Source: Streptomyces ficellus
GTDB lineage: Bacteria > Actinomycetota > Actinomycetes > Streptomycetales > Streptomycetaceae
Length of the DNA stretch: 64,000 nucleotides
NCBI RefSeq assembly: GCF_030406405.1
Contig: NZ_JAUEPL010000023.1
Span: 34,443-98,442, forward strand
Direction: 5' to 3'
The notes below the pieces were generated by a model. The model ran no database searches. It had not been told where the DNA came from and saw only the letters and a list, made by a program, of their open reading frames with translations. Below are positions 19,113 to 26,394 of the stretch, in pieces (position 1 is the first letter of the stretch; each line of letters begins with the position of its first letter). A program made the position numbers and the translations under genes.

Positions 19113-19712
19113 TCAGCTGCCCTGCGCGCCGCTCGCCCGGCGGCGCAGGAGCCAGACCCCGCCGGCGGCGGACGCGGCCAGTACGGCCACTCCCGCCGCG
19201 ATCTGAGTGGTGTCCGGGCCGACACTGCCGCCCACGCCGGTCTTCACATGGCCGCTGGGGAGGTGGCCGCCCGTGCCGCCCTGCTCGTGGCCGCCCGTGC
19301 CGCCGGAGTCGTGCCCGCCCGTGTCACGGCCGCCCGTGTCGTGTCCGCCGCCACCGCTGTGCTTGACGACCAGGTCACCGCTGGCCGCCTTGCCGTTGTC
19401 GCAGGCCACGGCGATGGCGTAGGTGCCCGGCTTGATGTGGGCGGGCACCTTGAACTGGCCGACCGCGACCTCCTTGTGGGTGCCCGGCGACAGCTTGAAC
19501 TCGCCGGCGCCGAGGGACGCCGCGTCGCCCACACCGCGGCCCTTCTTGCCGCAGGCGGTCGTGTTGACCGTGACGGTGTCGCCCGGGGCGGCGGGGGACG
19601 GGTACACCTCCAGCGTCCCGAAGTCACCGGCGTACGCGGCGGGCGAGGCGAGGGCGCCGAGCGAGGCGACCGCCAGCGCGGTACCGGTCAGCAGGCGGGC
19701 AGTGGTGCGCAT
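19113..19712 (-). CDS. Secreted, membrane-anchored surface protein with Gly/His-rich spacer (possible sortase partner)
   Basis: The 199-aa protein has a cleavable signal peptide (MRTTARLLTGTALAVASLG to AAYAG) and an all-beta extracellular domain (GTLEVYPSPAAPGDTVTVNT; two Cys could form a disulfide). A repetitive spacer follows (HDTGGRDTGGHDSGGTGGHE), then a C-terminal hydrophobic helix (IAAGVAVLAASAAGGVWLL) and RRRAS. This layout is that of sortase-anchored proteins, but no LPxTG or LAxTG is visible before the helix; the nearest sequence is SVGPDTTQ. GGAGG precedes the ATG at 19712. It is cotranscribed with the class F sortase. Confidence 0.8.
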   Translation of the reverse strand: MRTTARLLTGTALAVASLGALASPAAYAGDFGTLEVYPSPAAPGDTVTVNTTACGKKGRGVGDAASLGAGEFKLSPGTHKEVAVGQFKVPAHIKPGTYAIAVACDNGKAASGDLVVKHSGGGGHDTGGRDTGGHDSGGTGGHEQGGTGGHLPSGHVKTGVGGSVGPDTTQIAAGVAVLAASAAGGVWLLRRRASGAQGS

Positions 19713-20009
19713 GGGGGTCCTCCGGGGGCGCGCTACGGGTGGGTGTCCTGGGGGTCCTTGTACCTACGTCCCATGGGTAAGGCCGCGGTGGCCGCGCCCG
19801 CCTGCTGAAGCCCCATCAGATCGGCCCGTCCTGGCCGGCGCGCGGCCCGGGACCTGCGGCGTCACCGCAGGTCAGCCGCACCACCCCGGCGGCGCGGTGG
19901 CCCTTGGCAGCGCCCCGCCCCGAATGGGTGACCTCGGTCCTCGGTCAGGCGGTCTTCCGTGGCGCAGCGGGCGGGACGGGTCATGGTTACTCACCACCGC
20001 TTGACCTGA
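19713..20009. other. Divergent intergenic region, no gene seen
   Basis: It contains the hairpin GACCTGCGG-N5-CCGCAGGTC (19851-19873) and, at its left end, the ribosome-binding site and presumed promoter of the surface-protein gene. No coding sequence is supported. Confidence 0.5.
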
Positions 20010-20031
20010 ACCTTTGTTGAGGTACCAAGGT
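20010..20031. promoter_or_regulatory. Imperfect palindrome in front of the FMN reductase gene
   Basis: ACCTTTG and CAAGGT arms form a 22-bp imperfect palindrome (pattern ACCTTnG-N8-CnAAGGT) ending 8 nt before the ATG and following TTGACC (20001-20006), a possible -35 element. It is a likely operator, perhaps for a HxlR- or MarR-type redox regulator; no such regulator lies next to it. Confidence 0.45.
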
Positions 20032-20038
20032 CTTCCGC

Positions 20039-20635
20039 ATGGACACCACGACCACGCGTCTCAAGCTCGCCGTCATCGTCGCAAGCAACCGTCAGGGCCG
20101 CTTCGGGCCCGCCATCGCCGACTGGTTCCTCTCCCACACCGCCCAGCACACCGACTTCGCCGTCGACGTCATCGACCTCGGCGACCCCGGCACCGACCTG
20201 CCCACCGCCCTCTCGCACGACCCCGCTCCCGCCGTCCGCGACCGGCTCGCCACGATCAGCCCCACGCTGGCCGGCGCTGACGCCTTCGTCGTCCTCACCC
20301 CCGAGTACAACCACTCCTTCCCCGCCGCCATCAAGAACCTCATCGACTGGCACGTCACCGAATGGCAGGCCAAGCCCGTCGGCTTCGTCTCCTACGGCGG
20401 CATGTCCGGCGGTCTGCGCGCCGTCGAGCAACTGCGCCAGGTCTTCGCCGAGATGCACGCCGTCACCATCCGCGACACCGTCTCCTTCCACAATGCCCAC
20501 GGCCACTTCGACGAGACGGGCCGGCACAAGGACCCCACCCGCCCCGACGCCGCCGCCAAGACGATGCTCGACCAGCTCGCCTGGTGGGCGCTGGCCCTGC
20601 GCGAGGCCAAGTCCGTCCGCCCGTACACGGGCTGA
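20039..20635 (+). CDS. NADPH-dependent FMN reductase family protein
   Basis: The 198-aa flavodoxin-fold reductase is related to chromate, azo-dye and quinone reductases. The phosphate-binding loop near the N-terminus reads VIVASNRQGRFGPAIADWF, and the flavin-contacting motif is FVVLTPEYNHSFPAAIKNLI. Next comes DWHVTEWQAKPVGFVSYGGM, then SGGLRAVEQLRQVFAEMHAV. It probably reduces FMN or quinones with NADPH. It starts at ATG 20039 just after a palindromic promoter element and is followed about 100 nt later by cutA on the same strand. Confidence 0.9.
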   Translation: MDTTTTRLKLAVIVASNRQGRFGPAIADWFLSHTAQHTDFAVDVIDLGDPGTDLPTALSHDPAPAVRDRLATISPTLAGADAFVVLTPEYNHSFPAAIKNLIDWHVTEWQAKPVGFVSYGGMSGGLRAVEQLRQVFAEMHAVTIRDTVSFHNAHGHFDETGRHKDPTRPDAAAKTMLDQLAWWALALREAKSVRPYTG

Positions 20636-20732
20636 ACGCACGAGGGCGGCCGCCGGCGGCGGGCGGTGCGTACGCTCGGTGGTGGGCGGCGCAGCTCGCC
20701 GCGGTGGCCCGACTGGTGGAGGAGAGTGGAGC

Positions 20733-21056
20733 GTGACCCTGGCCCTGACCGTACTCACCACGACCGACAGCGCCGAGAAGGCCGAGGAGCTGGCGCGTGG
20801 CGCGGTGGAGGCGCGGCTCGCCGCGTGCGCGCAGATCTCCGGCCCCGTCACCTCGGTCTACCACTGGAAGAACGCCATCGAGACGAGCCAGGAGTGGCAG
20901 GTCTTCTTCAAGACGACGGAGGCCTGCTACGACACGCTGGAGGCGCACATCGCCCGCGTGCACGACTACGACACACCGGAGATCCTCGCGCTGCCGGTGG
21001 TGCGGGGGAGCGCGGCCTATCTGGCGTGGCTGGCGGAGGAGACGTCGGCAGGGTGA
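20733..21056 (+). CDS. cutA: Divalent-cation tolerance protein CutA
   Basis: The 107-aa protein matches the small trimeric CutA1 family, linked to copper tolerance in E. coli though its biochemical role is unclear. Motifs are VLTTTDSAEKAEELARGAVE, RLAACAQISGPVTSVYHWKN, EWQVFFKTTEACYDTLEAHI and HDYDTPEILALPV. The GTG start at 20733 is preceded by GGAGGAGAGTGGA. Its stop overlaps the start of the next gene (GTGA), implying translational coupling. Confidence 0.93.
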   Translation: MTLALTVLTTTDSAEKAEELARGAVEARLAACAQISGPVTSVYHWKNAIETSQEWQVFFKTTEACYDTLEAHIARVHDYDTPEILALPVVRGSAAYLAWLAEETSAG

Positions 21057-21547
21057 GCGAACGTCCGTTCTTCGTGTACGGGACGCTGCGTCACGGCGAG
21101 CGCAACCACGAGGCGTTCCTCCGGGGCCGTACGGCGGCGCAGGAGCCGGCGCGACTGGCCGGCGCCCTGCTGTACGACGGCCCCGGCCACCCGTACGCGG
21201 TCCGGGGCGCGGGTGAGGTGCACGGCGAGCTGGTGACGGCGGTGCCCGGCTCGTACGACACCCTGCTGTCCGTACTGGACGGCCTGGAGGGGTTCCTCGG
21301 CCCAGGCCACCCGCTCAATCTGTACGAGCGGGAGGTCGGGGACGTGGTGCGGCTACGGGACGGGGCGGCCGTGAAGGCGTGGGTCTACGTCGCCGCCGCG
21401 AGCGTGAGGCCCGGGCCGCTCATCGCGGGCGGGGACTGGCTCAGCCGCCGGCCGCCCGGCCCGCCGCCTGGTCCGCCGCCCGGCCCGCGCCCGGTGCCTG
21501 GCCCCCCGCACGGGCCGCCGCCTCCAGGCGTACCGCGCACACCTTGA
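21053..21547 (+). CDS. Gamma-glutamylcyclotransferase (AIG2/GGCT-like) family protein
   Basis: The 164-aa protein has the GGCT fold signature FFVYGTLRHGERNHEAFLRG, in which YGTLR forms the substrate-binding loop. The second half of the fold follows: LYDGPGHPYAVRGAGEVHGE, then a Glu in LDGLEGFLGPG at the position of the catalytic acid. Family members cyclise gamma-glutamyl amines or peptides to 5-oxoproline. The C-terminus has an unusual Pro/Gly tail (PPGPPPGPPPGPRPVPGPPH) encoded entirely within a 107-bp antisense overlap with the end of nasA. The tail may be a read-through extension. Confidence 0.82.
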   Translation: MSERPFFVYGTLRHGERNHEAFLRGRTAAQEPARLAGALLYDGPGHPYAVRGAGEVHGELVTAVPGSYDTLLSVLDGLEGFLGPGHPLNLYEREVGDVVRLRDGAAVKAWVYVAAASVRPGPLIAGGDWLSRRPPGPPPGPPPGPRPVPGPPHGPPPPGVPRTP

Positions 21548-23591
21548 ACTCCGGCATACGGGAGGTCGGGTCGAGGGCCGGGTTGGTCAGGGTGTTCGCC
21601 CGGCCCTCGCCCGGCCAGTGGAACGGCATGAACACCGTGTCCGGGCGGATGCCGGTCGTGATCCGCGCGGGCGCCACGGCCCGCCCGCGCCGCGACACCA
21701 CCGCGACCGGCTCGCCCTCCGCGACGCCCAGGCGCTCGGCGAGCCGCGGGTGCAGCTCCACGAACGGGCCGGGCGCCGCCGCGTTCAGCTCGGCGACACG
21801 CCGGGTCTGGGCGCCCGACTGGTACTGCGACACGACGCGCCCCGTCGTGAGCACCACCGGGTACTCCTCGTCCGTCTCCTCGCCCGCCGCCCGGTGCGTG
21901 ACCGGCACGAAGCGGGCCAGCCCGTCGGGCGTGGCGAACCGGTCGAGGAAGAGGCGCGGCGTGCCGGGGTGGTCCGCCTCGGGGCAGGGCCAGAAGACCC
22001 CGTCCTCCTCCACGATGCGGCGGTAACTGATGCCCGCGTAGTCGGCGGGGCCGCCCGCCGAGGCGCGGCGCAGCTCGTCGAAGACCTCCTCGGGGTCGGT
22101 GGGGAACCCCTTCTCCCAGCCGAGCAGCTCGGCGAGCCCGTGGAGGACCTCCAGGTCGCTGCGTACCCCCTCCGGCGGCTGGATCGCCCGGCGGCGCAGC
22201 AGGACCCTGCCCTCCAGGTTGGTGGTCGTGCCGGTCTCCTCCGCCCACTGCGTGACGGGCAGGACGACATCGGCGAGTGCGGCGGTCTCCGACAGCACCA
22301 CATCCGCGACGGCGAGGAAGTCCAGTGACTCCAGCCGCTCCTGGATGTGCGCGGCGCGCGGCGCGGAGACGACCGGGTTGGAACCCATGAGCAGCAGGGC
22401 CTTGATGTCGGTGCCGAGCGCGTCGAGCAGCTCGTACGCGCTGCGGCCGGGACCCGGGAGCGTGTCGGGGTCGACGCCCCAGACCCCGGCGACGTGCGCG
22501 CGGGCGGCCGGGTCGTCCAGCTTGCGGTAGCCGGGCAGCTGGTCGGCCTTCTGGCCGTGCTCGCGGCCGCCCTGCCCGTTGCCCTGCCCGGTCAGGCAGC
22601 CGTACCCGGACAGGGGGCGGCCGGCGCGGCCGGTGGCCAGGCACAGGTTGATCCAGGCGCCCACGGTGTCGGTGCCCTTGGACTGCTGCTCGGGCCCGCG
22701 CGCGGTGAGCACCATCGCGTTGTCGGGCTCGCAGAACACGCGTACCGCCTCCCGCAGCTGCGGCACGGGCACGCCGGTGATGCGCTCCACGAGGGCGGGC
22801 CAGTGGGACATGGCGGCGGCGCGGGCGTCGGGCCAGCCCGTCGTGCGGTCCCGGATGAAGTCGTCGTCGGTGCGCCCCTCCGCCACGACCAGGTGCAGCA
22901 GGCCGAGCGCGAGCGCCAGGTCGGTGCCGGGGCGGGGCGCGAGGTGCAGGTCGGCCTGCTCGGCGGTACGGGTGCGGCGCGGGTCGACGACGATGAGGCG
23001 GCCGCCGTTCTCCTTCAGCTCGGTCAGGTACCGCAGCGCGGGCGGCATCGTCTCGGCCAGGTTCGACCCGACGAGGATGACGCAGCCGGTGCGCGGGATG
23101 TCCTCCAGCGGGAACGGCAGCCCCCGGTCGAGGCCGAAGGCGCGCTGGTGGGCGGCGGCGGCCGACGACATGCAGAAGCGGCCGTTGTAGTCGATCTGGG
23201 AGGTGCCGAGTACCAGCCGGGCGAACTTCCCGAGCGTGTACGCCTTCTCGTTGGTGAGCCCGCCGCCCCCGAAGACGCCGACCGCGTCGGCCCCGTGACC
23301 GTCCCTGGTGCGGCGCAGCCCCTCGGCGACGGCACGCAGGGCCTCCTCCCAGGTGGCCGGTTCGAGCTCGCCGGTGGCGGGGTTCTTGACCAGCGGCCCG
23401 GCGAGCCTGACCCGGGAGGAGAGCACCGCGGGCGCGGTACGTCCCTTACCGCACAGGGCGCCCCGGTTGACGGGGAAGTCCGTGCGCTCCACCACCTCGA
23501 CGCCCTCGCCGCCCTCGCCGGCGGGCCGGAGGTTCATCCCGCACTGCAGGGCGCAGTACGGACAGTGCGTGGAGGTGACGGTGGTGAGCAT
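21441..23591 (-). CDS. nasA: Assimilatory nitrate reductase catalytic subunit (molybdopterin oxidoreductase)
   Basis: The 716-aa Mo-bis-MGD enzyme probably reduces nitrate to nitrite in the cytoplasm for nitrogen assimilation. The N-terminal [4Fe-4S] motif uses Cys10, 13, 17 and 47 (THCPYCALQCG, GALCGKG). Typical family sequences follow: DYNGRFCMSSAAAAHQRAFG with the probable Mo-ligand Cys, CVILVGSNLAETMPPAL, GYGCLTGQGNGQGGREHGQK (a nitrate-reductase-type signature) and GRVVSQYQSGAQTRR near the C-terminus. ATG 23591 follows GGGGG; ATG 23603 is an alternative. Formate dehydrogenase is the main alternative call. The neighbouring nir operon and GlnR-like site favour nitrate. Confidence 0.87.
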   Translation of the reverse strand: MLTTVTSTHCPYCALQCGMNLRPAGEGGEGVEVVERTDFPVNRGALCGKGRTAPAVLSSRVRLAGPLVKNPATGELEPATWEEALRAVAEGLRRTRDGHGADAVGVFGGGGLTNEKAYTLGKFARLVLGTSQIDYNGRFCMSSAAAAHQRAFGLDRGLPFPLEDIPRTGCVILVGSNLAETMPPALRYLTELKENGGRLIVVDPRRTRTAEQADLHLAPRPGTDLALALGLLHLVVAEGRTDDDFIRDRTTGWPDARAAAMSHWPALVERITGVPVPQLREAVRVFCEPDNAMVLTARGPEQQSKGTDTVGAWINLCLATGRAGRPLSGYGCLTGQGNGQGGREHGQKADQLPGYRKLDDPAARAHVAGVWGVDPDTLPGPGRSAYELLDALGTDIKALLLMGSNPVVSAPRAAHIQERLESLDFLAVADVVLSETAALADVVLPVTQWAEETGTTTNLEGRVLLRRRAIQPPEGVRSDLEVLHGLAELLGWEKGFPTDPEEVFDELRRASAGGPADYAGISYRRIVEEDGVFWPCPEADHPGTPRLFLDRFATPDGLARFVPVTHRAAGEETDEEYPVVLTTGRVVSQYQSGAQTRRVAELNAAAPGPFVELHPRLAERLGVAEGEPVAVVSRRGRAVAPARITTGIRPDTVFMPFHWPGEGRANTLTNPALDPTSRMPEFKVCAVRLEAAARAGGQAPGAGRAADQAAGRAAGG

Positions 23592-23614
23592 GCCCCCGAG
23601 CATGCGACGCCCGT

Positions 23615-23652
23615 GTTACACCCACCGACACGGCGCATTACATACCCGGTAC
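23615..23652. promoter_or_regulatory. Candidate GlnR-binding site upstream of nasA
   Basis: On the plus strand it reads GTTAC-n6-CGACA-n6-ATTAC-n6-GGTAC, phased at 11 bp. The first and third elements fit gTnAC (5/5 and 4/5), while the other two match GaAAc poorly. It is located 12-61 bp upstream of the two possible nasA starts. Confidence 0.5.
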
Positions 23653-23707
23653 GACCGACTCCGCCGCCGCCTCCCGCCGCCGTGAGGCCACGCCGCCACC
23701 CGCGCGT

Positions 23708-24418
23708 TCAGCCCGCCGAGGCGAGCGCCTCCGCCACTCCGGTCTCCTGCCCTCCCAGGAAGGTCGGGTCCGGCGTGAACGCCGTGTCCGCCGCCGCCTT
23801 CCCGGCCGCCACCAGCTCGCGCACCGCGCCGTAGTACCAGACCGAGTCGCGCCGCTCGTCCACCCCGACGCCGTACGAATCGACCCCCGCCGCCTGGCAG
23901 AGCGCGACCGCCCGGCGGATGTGGAACCCCTGGGTGACCAGCACCGCCCGCTCCACGCCGAAGATCTTCTTGGCGCGGACGCAGGAGTCCCAGGTGTCGA
24001 AGCCCGCGAAGTCGCTCACGATCCGGCCGTCCGGTACGCCCCGCTCCCTGAGGTACGCGCGCATGGCGTCGGGCTCGTCGTACTCGACCCGGCCGTTGTC
24101 ACCGGTGACGAGGACGACCTTGACCCTGCCGTCGCGGTACAGGGCCGCGGCGGTGTCCAGCCGGTGCGCCAGGTACGGAGTCGGCCGGCCCTTCCACAGG
24201 CCCGCGCCGAACACCACGGCGACGTCCCGCGCGGGCACGTCCGCGGCGGTGCGCAACCGGCCGTCGGCGGTGGCGTGCATCCATGTCGCGGGCGCCAGCG
24301 CCAGTACGCACCCGAGCATCGCGCCCTGCACCAGCCGCCGCCGCCCCCGCCGGCTCGCCGGCCACCACAGCACCGTGCGTACCGTCGAAAGGCGCCCCAG
24401 CACCCCGCCTCGTATCAC
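23708..24418 (-). CDS. YdcF/SanA-family (DUF218) membrane-associated protein
   Basis: The 236-aa protein has one N-terminal transmembrane helix (QGAMLGCVLALAPATWMHA) and a DUF218 domain outside or at the membrane. DUF218 features are DVAVVFGAGLWKGRPTPYLA, RVKVVLVTGDNGRVEYDEPD, WDSCVRAKKIFGVERAVLVT and FHIRRAVALCQAAGVDSYGV. SanA-like proteins are implicated in cell-envelope integrity and vancomycin sensitivity; the biochemical activity is unknown. The GTG start at 24418 follows AAGGGGG. Confidence 0.88.
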   Translation of the reverse strand: MIRGGVLGRLSTVRTVLWWPASRRGRRRLVQGAMLGCVLALAPATWMHATADGRLRTAADVPARDVAVVFGAGLWKGRPTPYLAHRLDTAAALYRDGRVKVVLVTGDNGRVEYDEPDAMRAYLRERGVPDGRIVSDFAGFDTWDSCVRAKKIFGVERAVLVTQGFHIRRAVALCQAAGVDSYGVGVDERRDSVWYYGAVRELVAAGKAAADTAFTPDPTFLGGQETGVAEALASAG

Positions 24419-24468
24419 CGAATCCCCCTTGTCTCCGCCTCCTTCGACGCGTGAACGGCCCGCCCGGT

Positions 24469-25182
24469 TCAGTTCGGCACGCGTGATCTCGACGACGGAC
24501 GTCCGCCGTACAGGAGCGAGGCGAGGCCCGCGCCGAGGAGGCCGCCCAGCAACTGGGCGGTGACGAAGCCGGGCAGGGAGGCGGGCGCGATGCCCGTGAA
24601 GGAGTCGGTGAACGAGCGGCCGACCGTGGCCGCCGGGTTGGCGAACGAGCCCGACGAGGTGAACCAGATCGCGGCGGCGATGTACGCGGCCACCGCCAGG
24701 GGCGCGAGCCGCGCGCGGCCGATGCGGTCAAGGCCCTGGATGAGCAGGACCAGGCCGGCCGTGGCGACGGTCTCGCCCAGCAGCAGATGGCCGGCCGAGC
24801 GGTCCTGGGTGGACCAGCCGCCCGGCGCCCGCCCGAACATGGCCTCGGCCAGCAGCGCCCCCGCGACCGCCCCGGCCAGCTGGGCGGTCAGGTAGAGGGC
24901 CACGTCGCGGCCGGTCAGCCCGTTGCCGTCGCGCCGCCCGGTCCACCAGACGGAGAGGGTGACGACCGGGTTGAGGTGGGCCCCGGACACGGGAGTGAAC
25001 AGGGCGATGAGCAGGCCGAGCCCGATCGCCGAGGCCAGGGAGTTGGCCAGCAGTTGTACGCCGACGTCCTGGCTGAGCCCGCCGGCCTGGATGCCGGAAC
25101 CGACGATGACCGCCACGAGCGCCGCGGTGCCGACGAGTTCGGCGACAGCACGGCGTGGCAGCTCCCACTGCGTACCACCCAT
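24469..25182 (-). CDS. MIP/aquaporin family channel
   Basis: The 237-aa channel has six hydrophobic helices and the two pore half-helices NPVVT (in SGAHLNPVVTLSVWW) and NPAAT (in FTSSGSFANPAATVGRSF). Selectivity for water, glycerol or arsenite cannot be read reliably; the short, Arg-containing second loop resembles bacterial AqpZ/AqpS-like members. I chose ATG 25182; the ATG-like start at 25215 would overlap the palindrome at 25215-25229. A role in metalloid efflux would need an arsenic operon, and none is seen here. Confidence 0.85.
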   Translation of the reverse strand: MGGTQWELPRRAVAELVGTAALVAVIVGSGIQAGGLSQDVGVQLLANSLASAIGLGLLIALFTPVSGAHLNPVVTLSVWWTGRRDGNGLTGRDVALYLTAQLAGAVAGALLAEAMFGRAPGGWSTQDRSAGHLLLGETVATAGLVLLIQGLDRIGRARLAPLAVAAYIAAAIWFTSSGSFANPAATVGRSFTDSFTGIAPASLPGFVTAQLLGGLLGAGLASLLYGGRPSSRSRVPN

Positions 25183-25214
25183 GAGACCCCCACTTCCTCT
25201 ATGCGGAAAACCCA

Positions 25215-25229
25215 TTCCGAGTTTCGGAA
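25215..25229. promoter_or_regulatory. Short palindrome upstream of the aquaporin gene
   Basis: TTCCGA-GTT-TCGGAA is a perfect 6+3+6 inverted repeat 33 bp upstream of the chosen ATG. It could be an operator. Confidence 0.4.
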
Positions 25230-25350
25230 GTAATGTAGCGGGTAGGGGAGATCCTTCTCTTCCGTCCGGCTGTACGGCCGTGCAGCCGGACGGCCGGACG
25301 TTCCTCCGGCCTCAGAAGAGCGCGGAGCTGTCACCCCGCCCGCCCACCCC

Positions 25351-25387
25351 GTGAGCCGGCGGAAAACACCCGTCACCGCCGCGCAAC
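25351..25387 (+). promoter_or_regulatory. Candidate GlnR-binding site upstream of the sirohydrochlorin chelatase-like gene
   Basis: The segment reads GTGAG-n6-GAAAA-n5-GTCAC-n6-GCAAC. Against gTnAC-n6-GaAAc-n6-gTnAC-n6-GaAAc the elements match 4/5, 4/5, 5/5 and 4/5, with one spacer a base short. It lies 34 bp upstream of the ATG at 25421. Confidence 0.55.
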
Positions 25388-25420
25388 GACCCCGCAACAC
25401 CCGCCCGGCACCATCGGTCC

Positions 25421-26329
25421 ATGACGCAGCCGGCCGACCCTCGCGAGCCCCAGCCCTTCGACAGCACCGCCCAGCTGCTCACCCGTATCACCGCGCAACT
25501 CGGCAGCCGGCTCTCCTCTCTCCACCTCAACGGAACGCGCAGGCCCATGAGCACACCCCACCGGCCCACCCTCGTCGCCGTCGCCCACGGCAGCCGCGAC
25601 CCGCGCGCGCTGACCACCGTCAACGCCCTGCTCGACCGGGTCCGCGAGCTGCGGCCCGGCCTGCCGGTACGGCTCGGGCACATCGAGCTGAACGCGCCGC
25701 TGCTCACCGACACCCTCGCCAACCTGGAGGGCGGCGACGCCGTCCTCGTACCCCTCCTCCTCAGCCGTGGTTACCACGTCAAGCACGACCTGCCCGGCGC
25801 CGCCGCGACCGCACCCCACCTGCGTGTCCGCGTCGCCGCCCCGCTCGGCCCCCACCCCCTGCTCGTCGAGGCGCTGTACGCCCGGCTCACCGAGGCCGGC
25901 TGGCGTACCGGGCACGGCACGAGCCGCGGCACCGGCGTCGTCCTCGCCGCCGCCGGGTCCCGCGACCCCGAGTCCGCGGCCGACACCCGCCACACCGCCC
26001 GGCTGCTCAGCGAGCGCCTGGGCGGGGTGCCGGTCGTCCTCGCGTACGCCTCCGCCGCCTCGCCCACCGTCCCCGAGGCCGTCCGCGCCCTCGCCGCCCG
26101 CGGCCGCCACCGCATAGCCGTGGCGTCCTGCTTCACCGCCCCCGGGCTGTTCGCCACCCGCAGCGCGGCCGCCGCCCCCTGGCTCGCCGCCGCCCCGCTC
26201 GGCTCCCACCCGGCCATGGCCCGGCTCGTCCTGCACCGTTACGACCAGGCCGTCGCCGACCGCACCGGTCAGCCAGTCGCCGACCGCACCGGTCAGCCCG
26301 CCGCCCCGCTGGAACTGGTCCACGCCTGA
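25421..26329 (+). CDS. Sirohydrochlorin chelatase-like (CbiX/SirB) protein
   Basis: The 302-aa protein contains two CbiX-like half domains. The first is TLVAVAHGSRDPRALTTVNA with the metal-binding His and VLVPLLLSRGYHVKHDLPGA. The second is GVVLAAAGSRDPESAADTRH and RIAVASCFTAPGLFATRSA. SirB-type enzymes insert Fe into sirohydrochlorin to make siroheme, the cofactor NirB needs, so the gene fits the nitrite-assimilation neighbourhood. A 24-bp perfect-but-one duplication (26252-26299) doubles VADRTGQP at the C-terminus. The start could instead be ATG 25547 (MSTPHRPT); the first 42 residues are not obviously conserved. Confidence 0.82.
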   Translation: MTQPADPREPQPFDSTAQLLTRITAQLGSRLSSLHLNGTRRPMSTPHRPTLVAVAHGSRDPRALTTVNALLDRVRELRPGLPVRLGHIELNAPLLTDTLANLEGGDAVLVPLLLSRGYHVKHDLPGAAATAPHLRVRVAAPLGPHPLLVEALYARLTEAGWRTGHGTSRGTGVVLAAAGSRDPESAADTRHTARLLSERLGGVPVVLAYASAASPTVPEAVRALAARGRHRIAVASCFTAPGLFATRSAAAAPWLAAAPLGSHPAMARLVLHRYDQAVADRTGQPVADRTGQPAAPLELVHA

Positions 26330-26394
26330 CCCCCGGGGGCCACCGACCGGCCTTCCCGCGCATCACTGTCACTCCTTGCGGTTACCTTCAGTGC

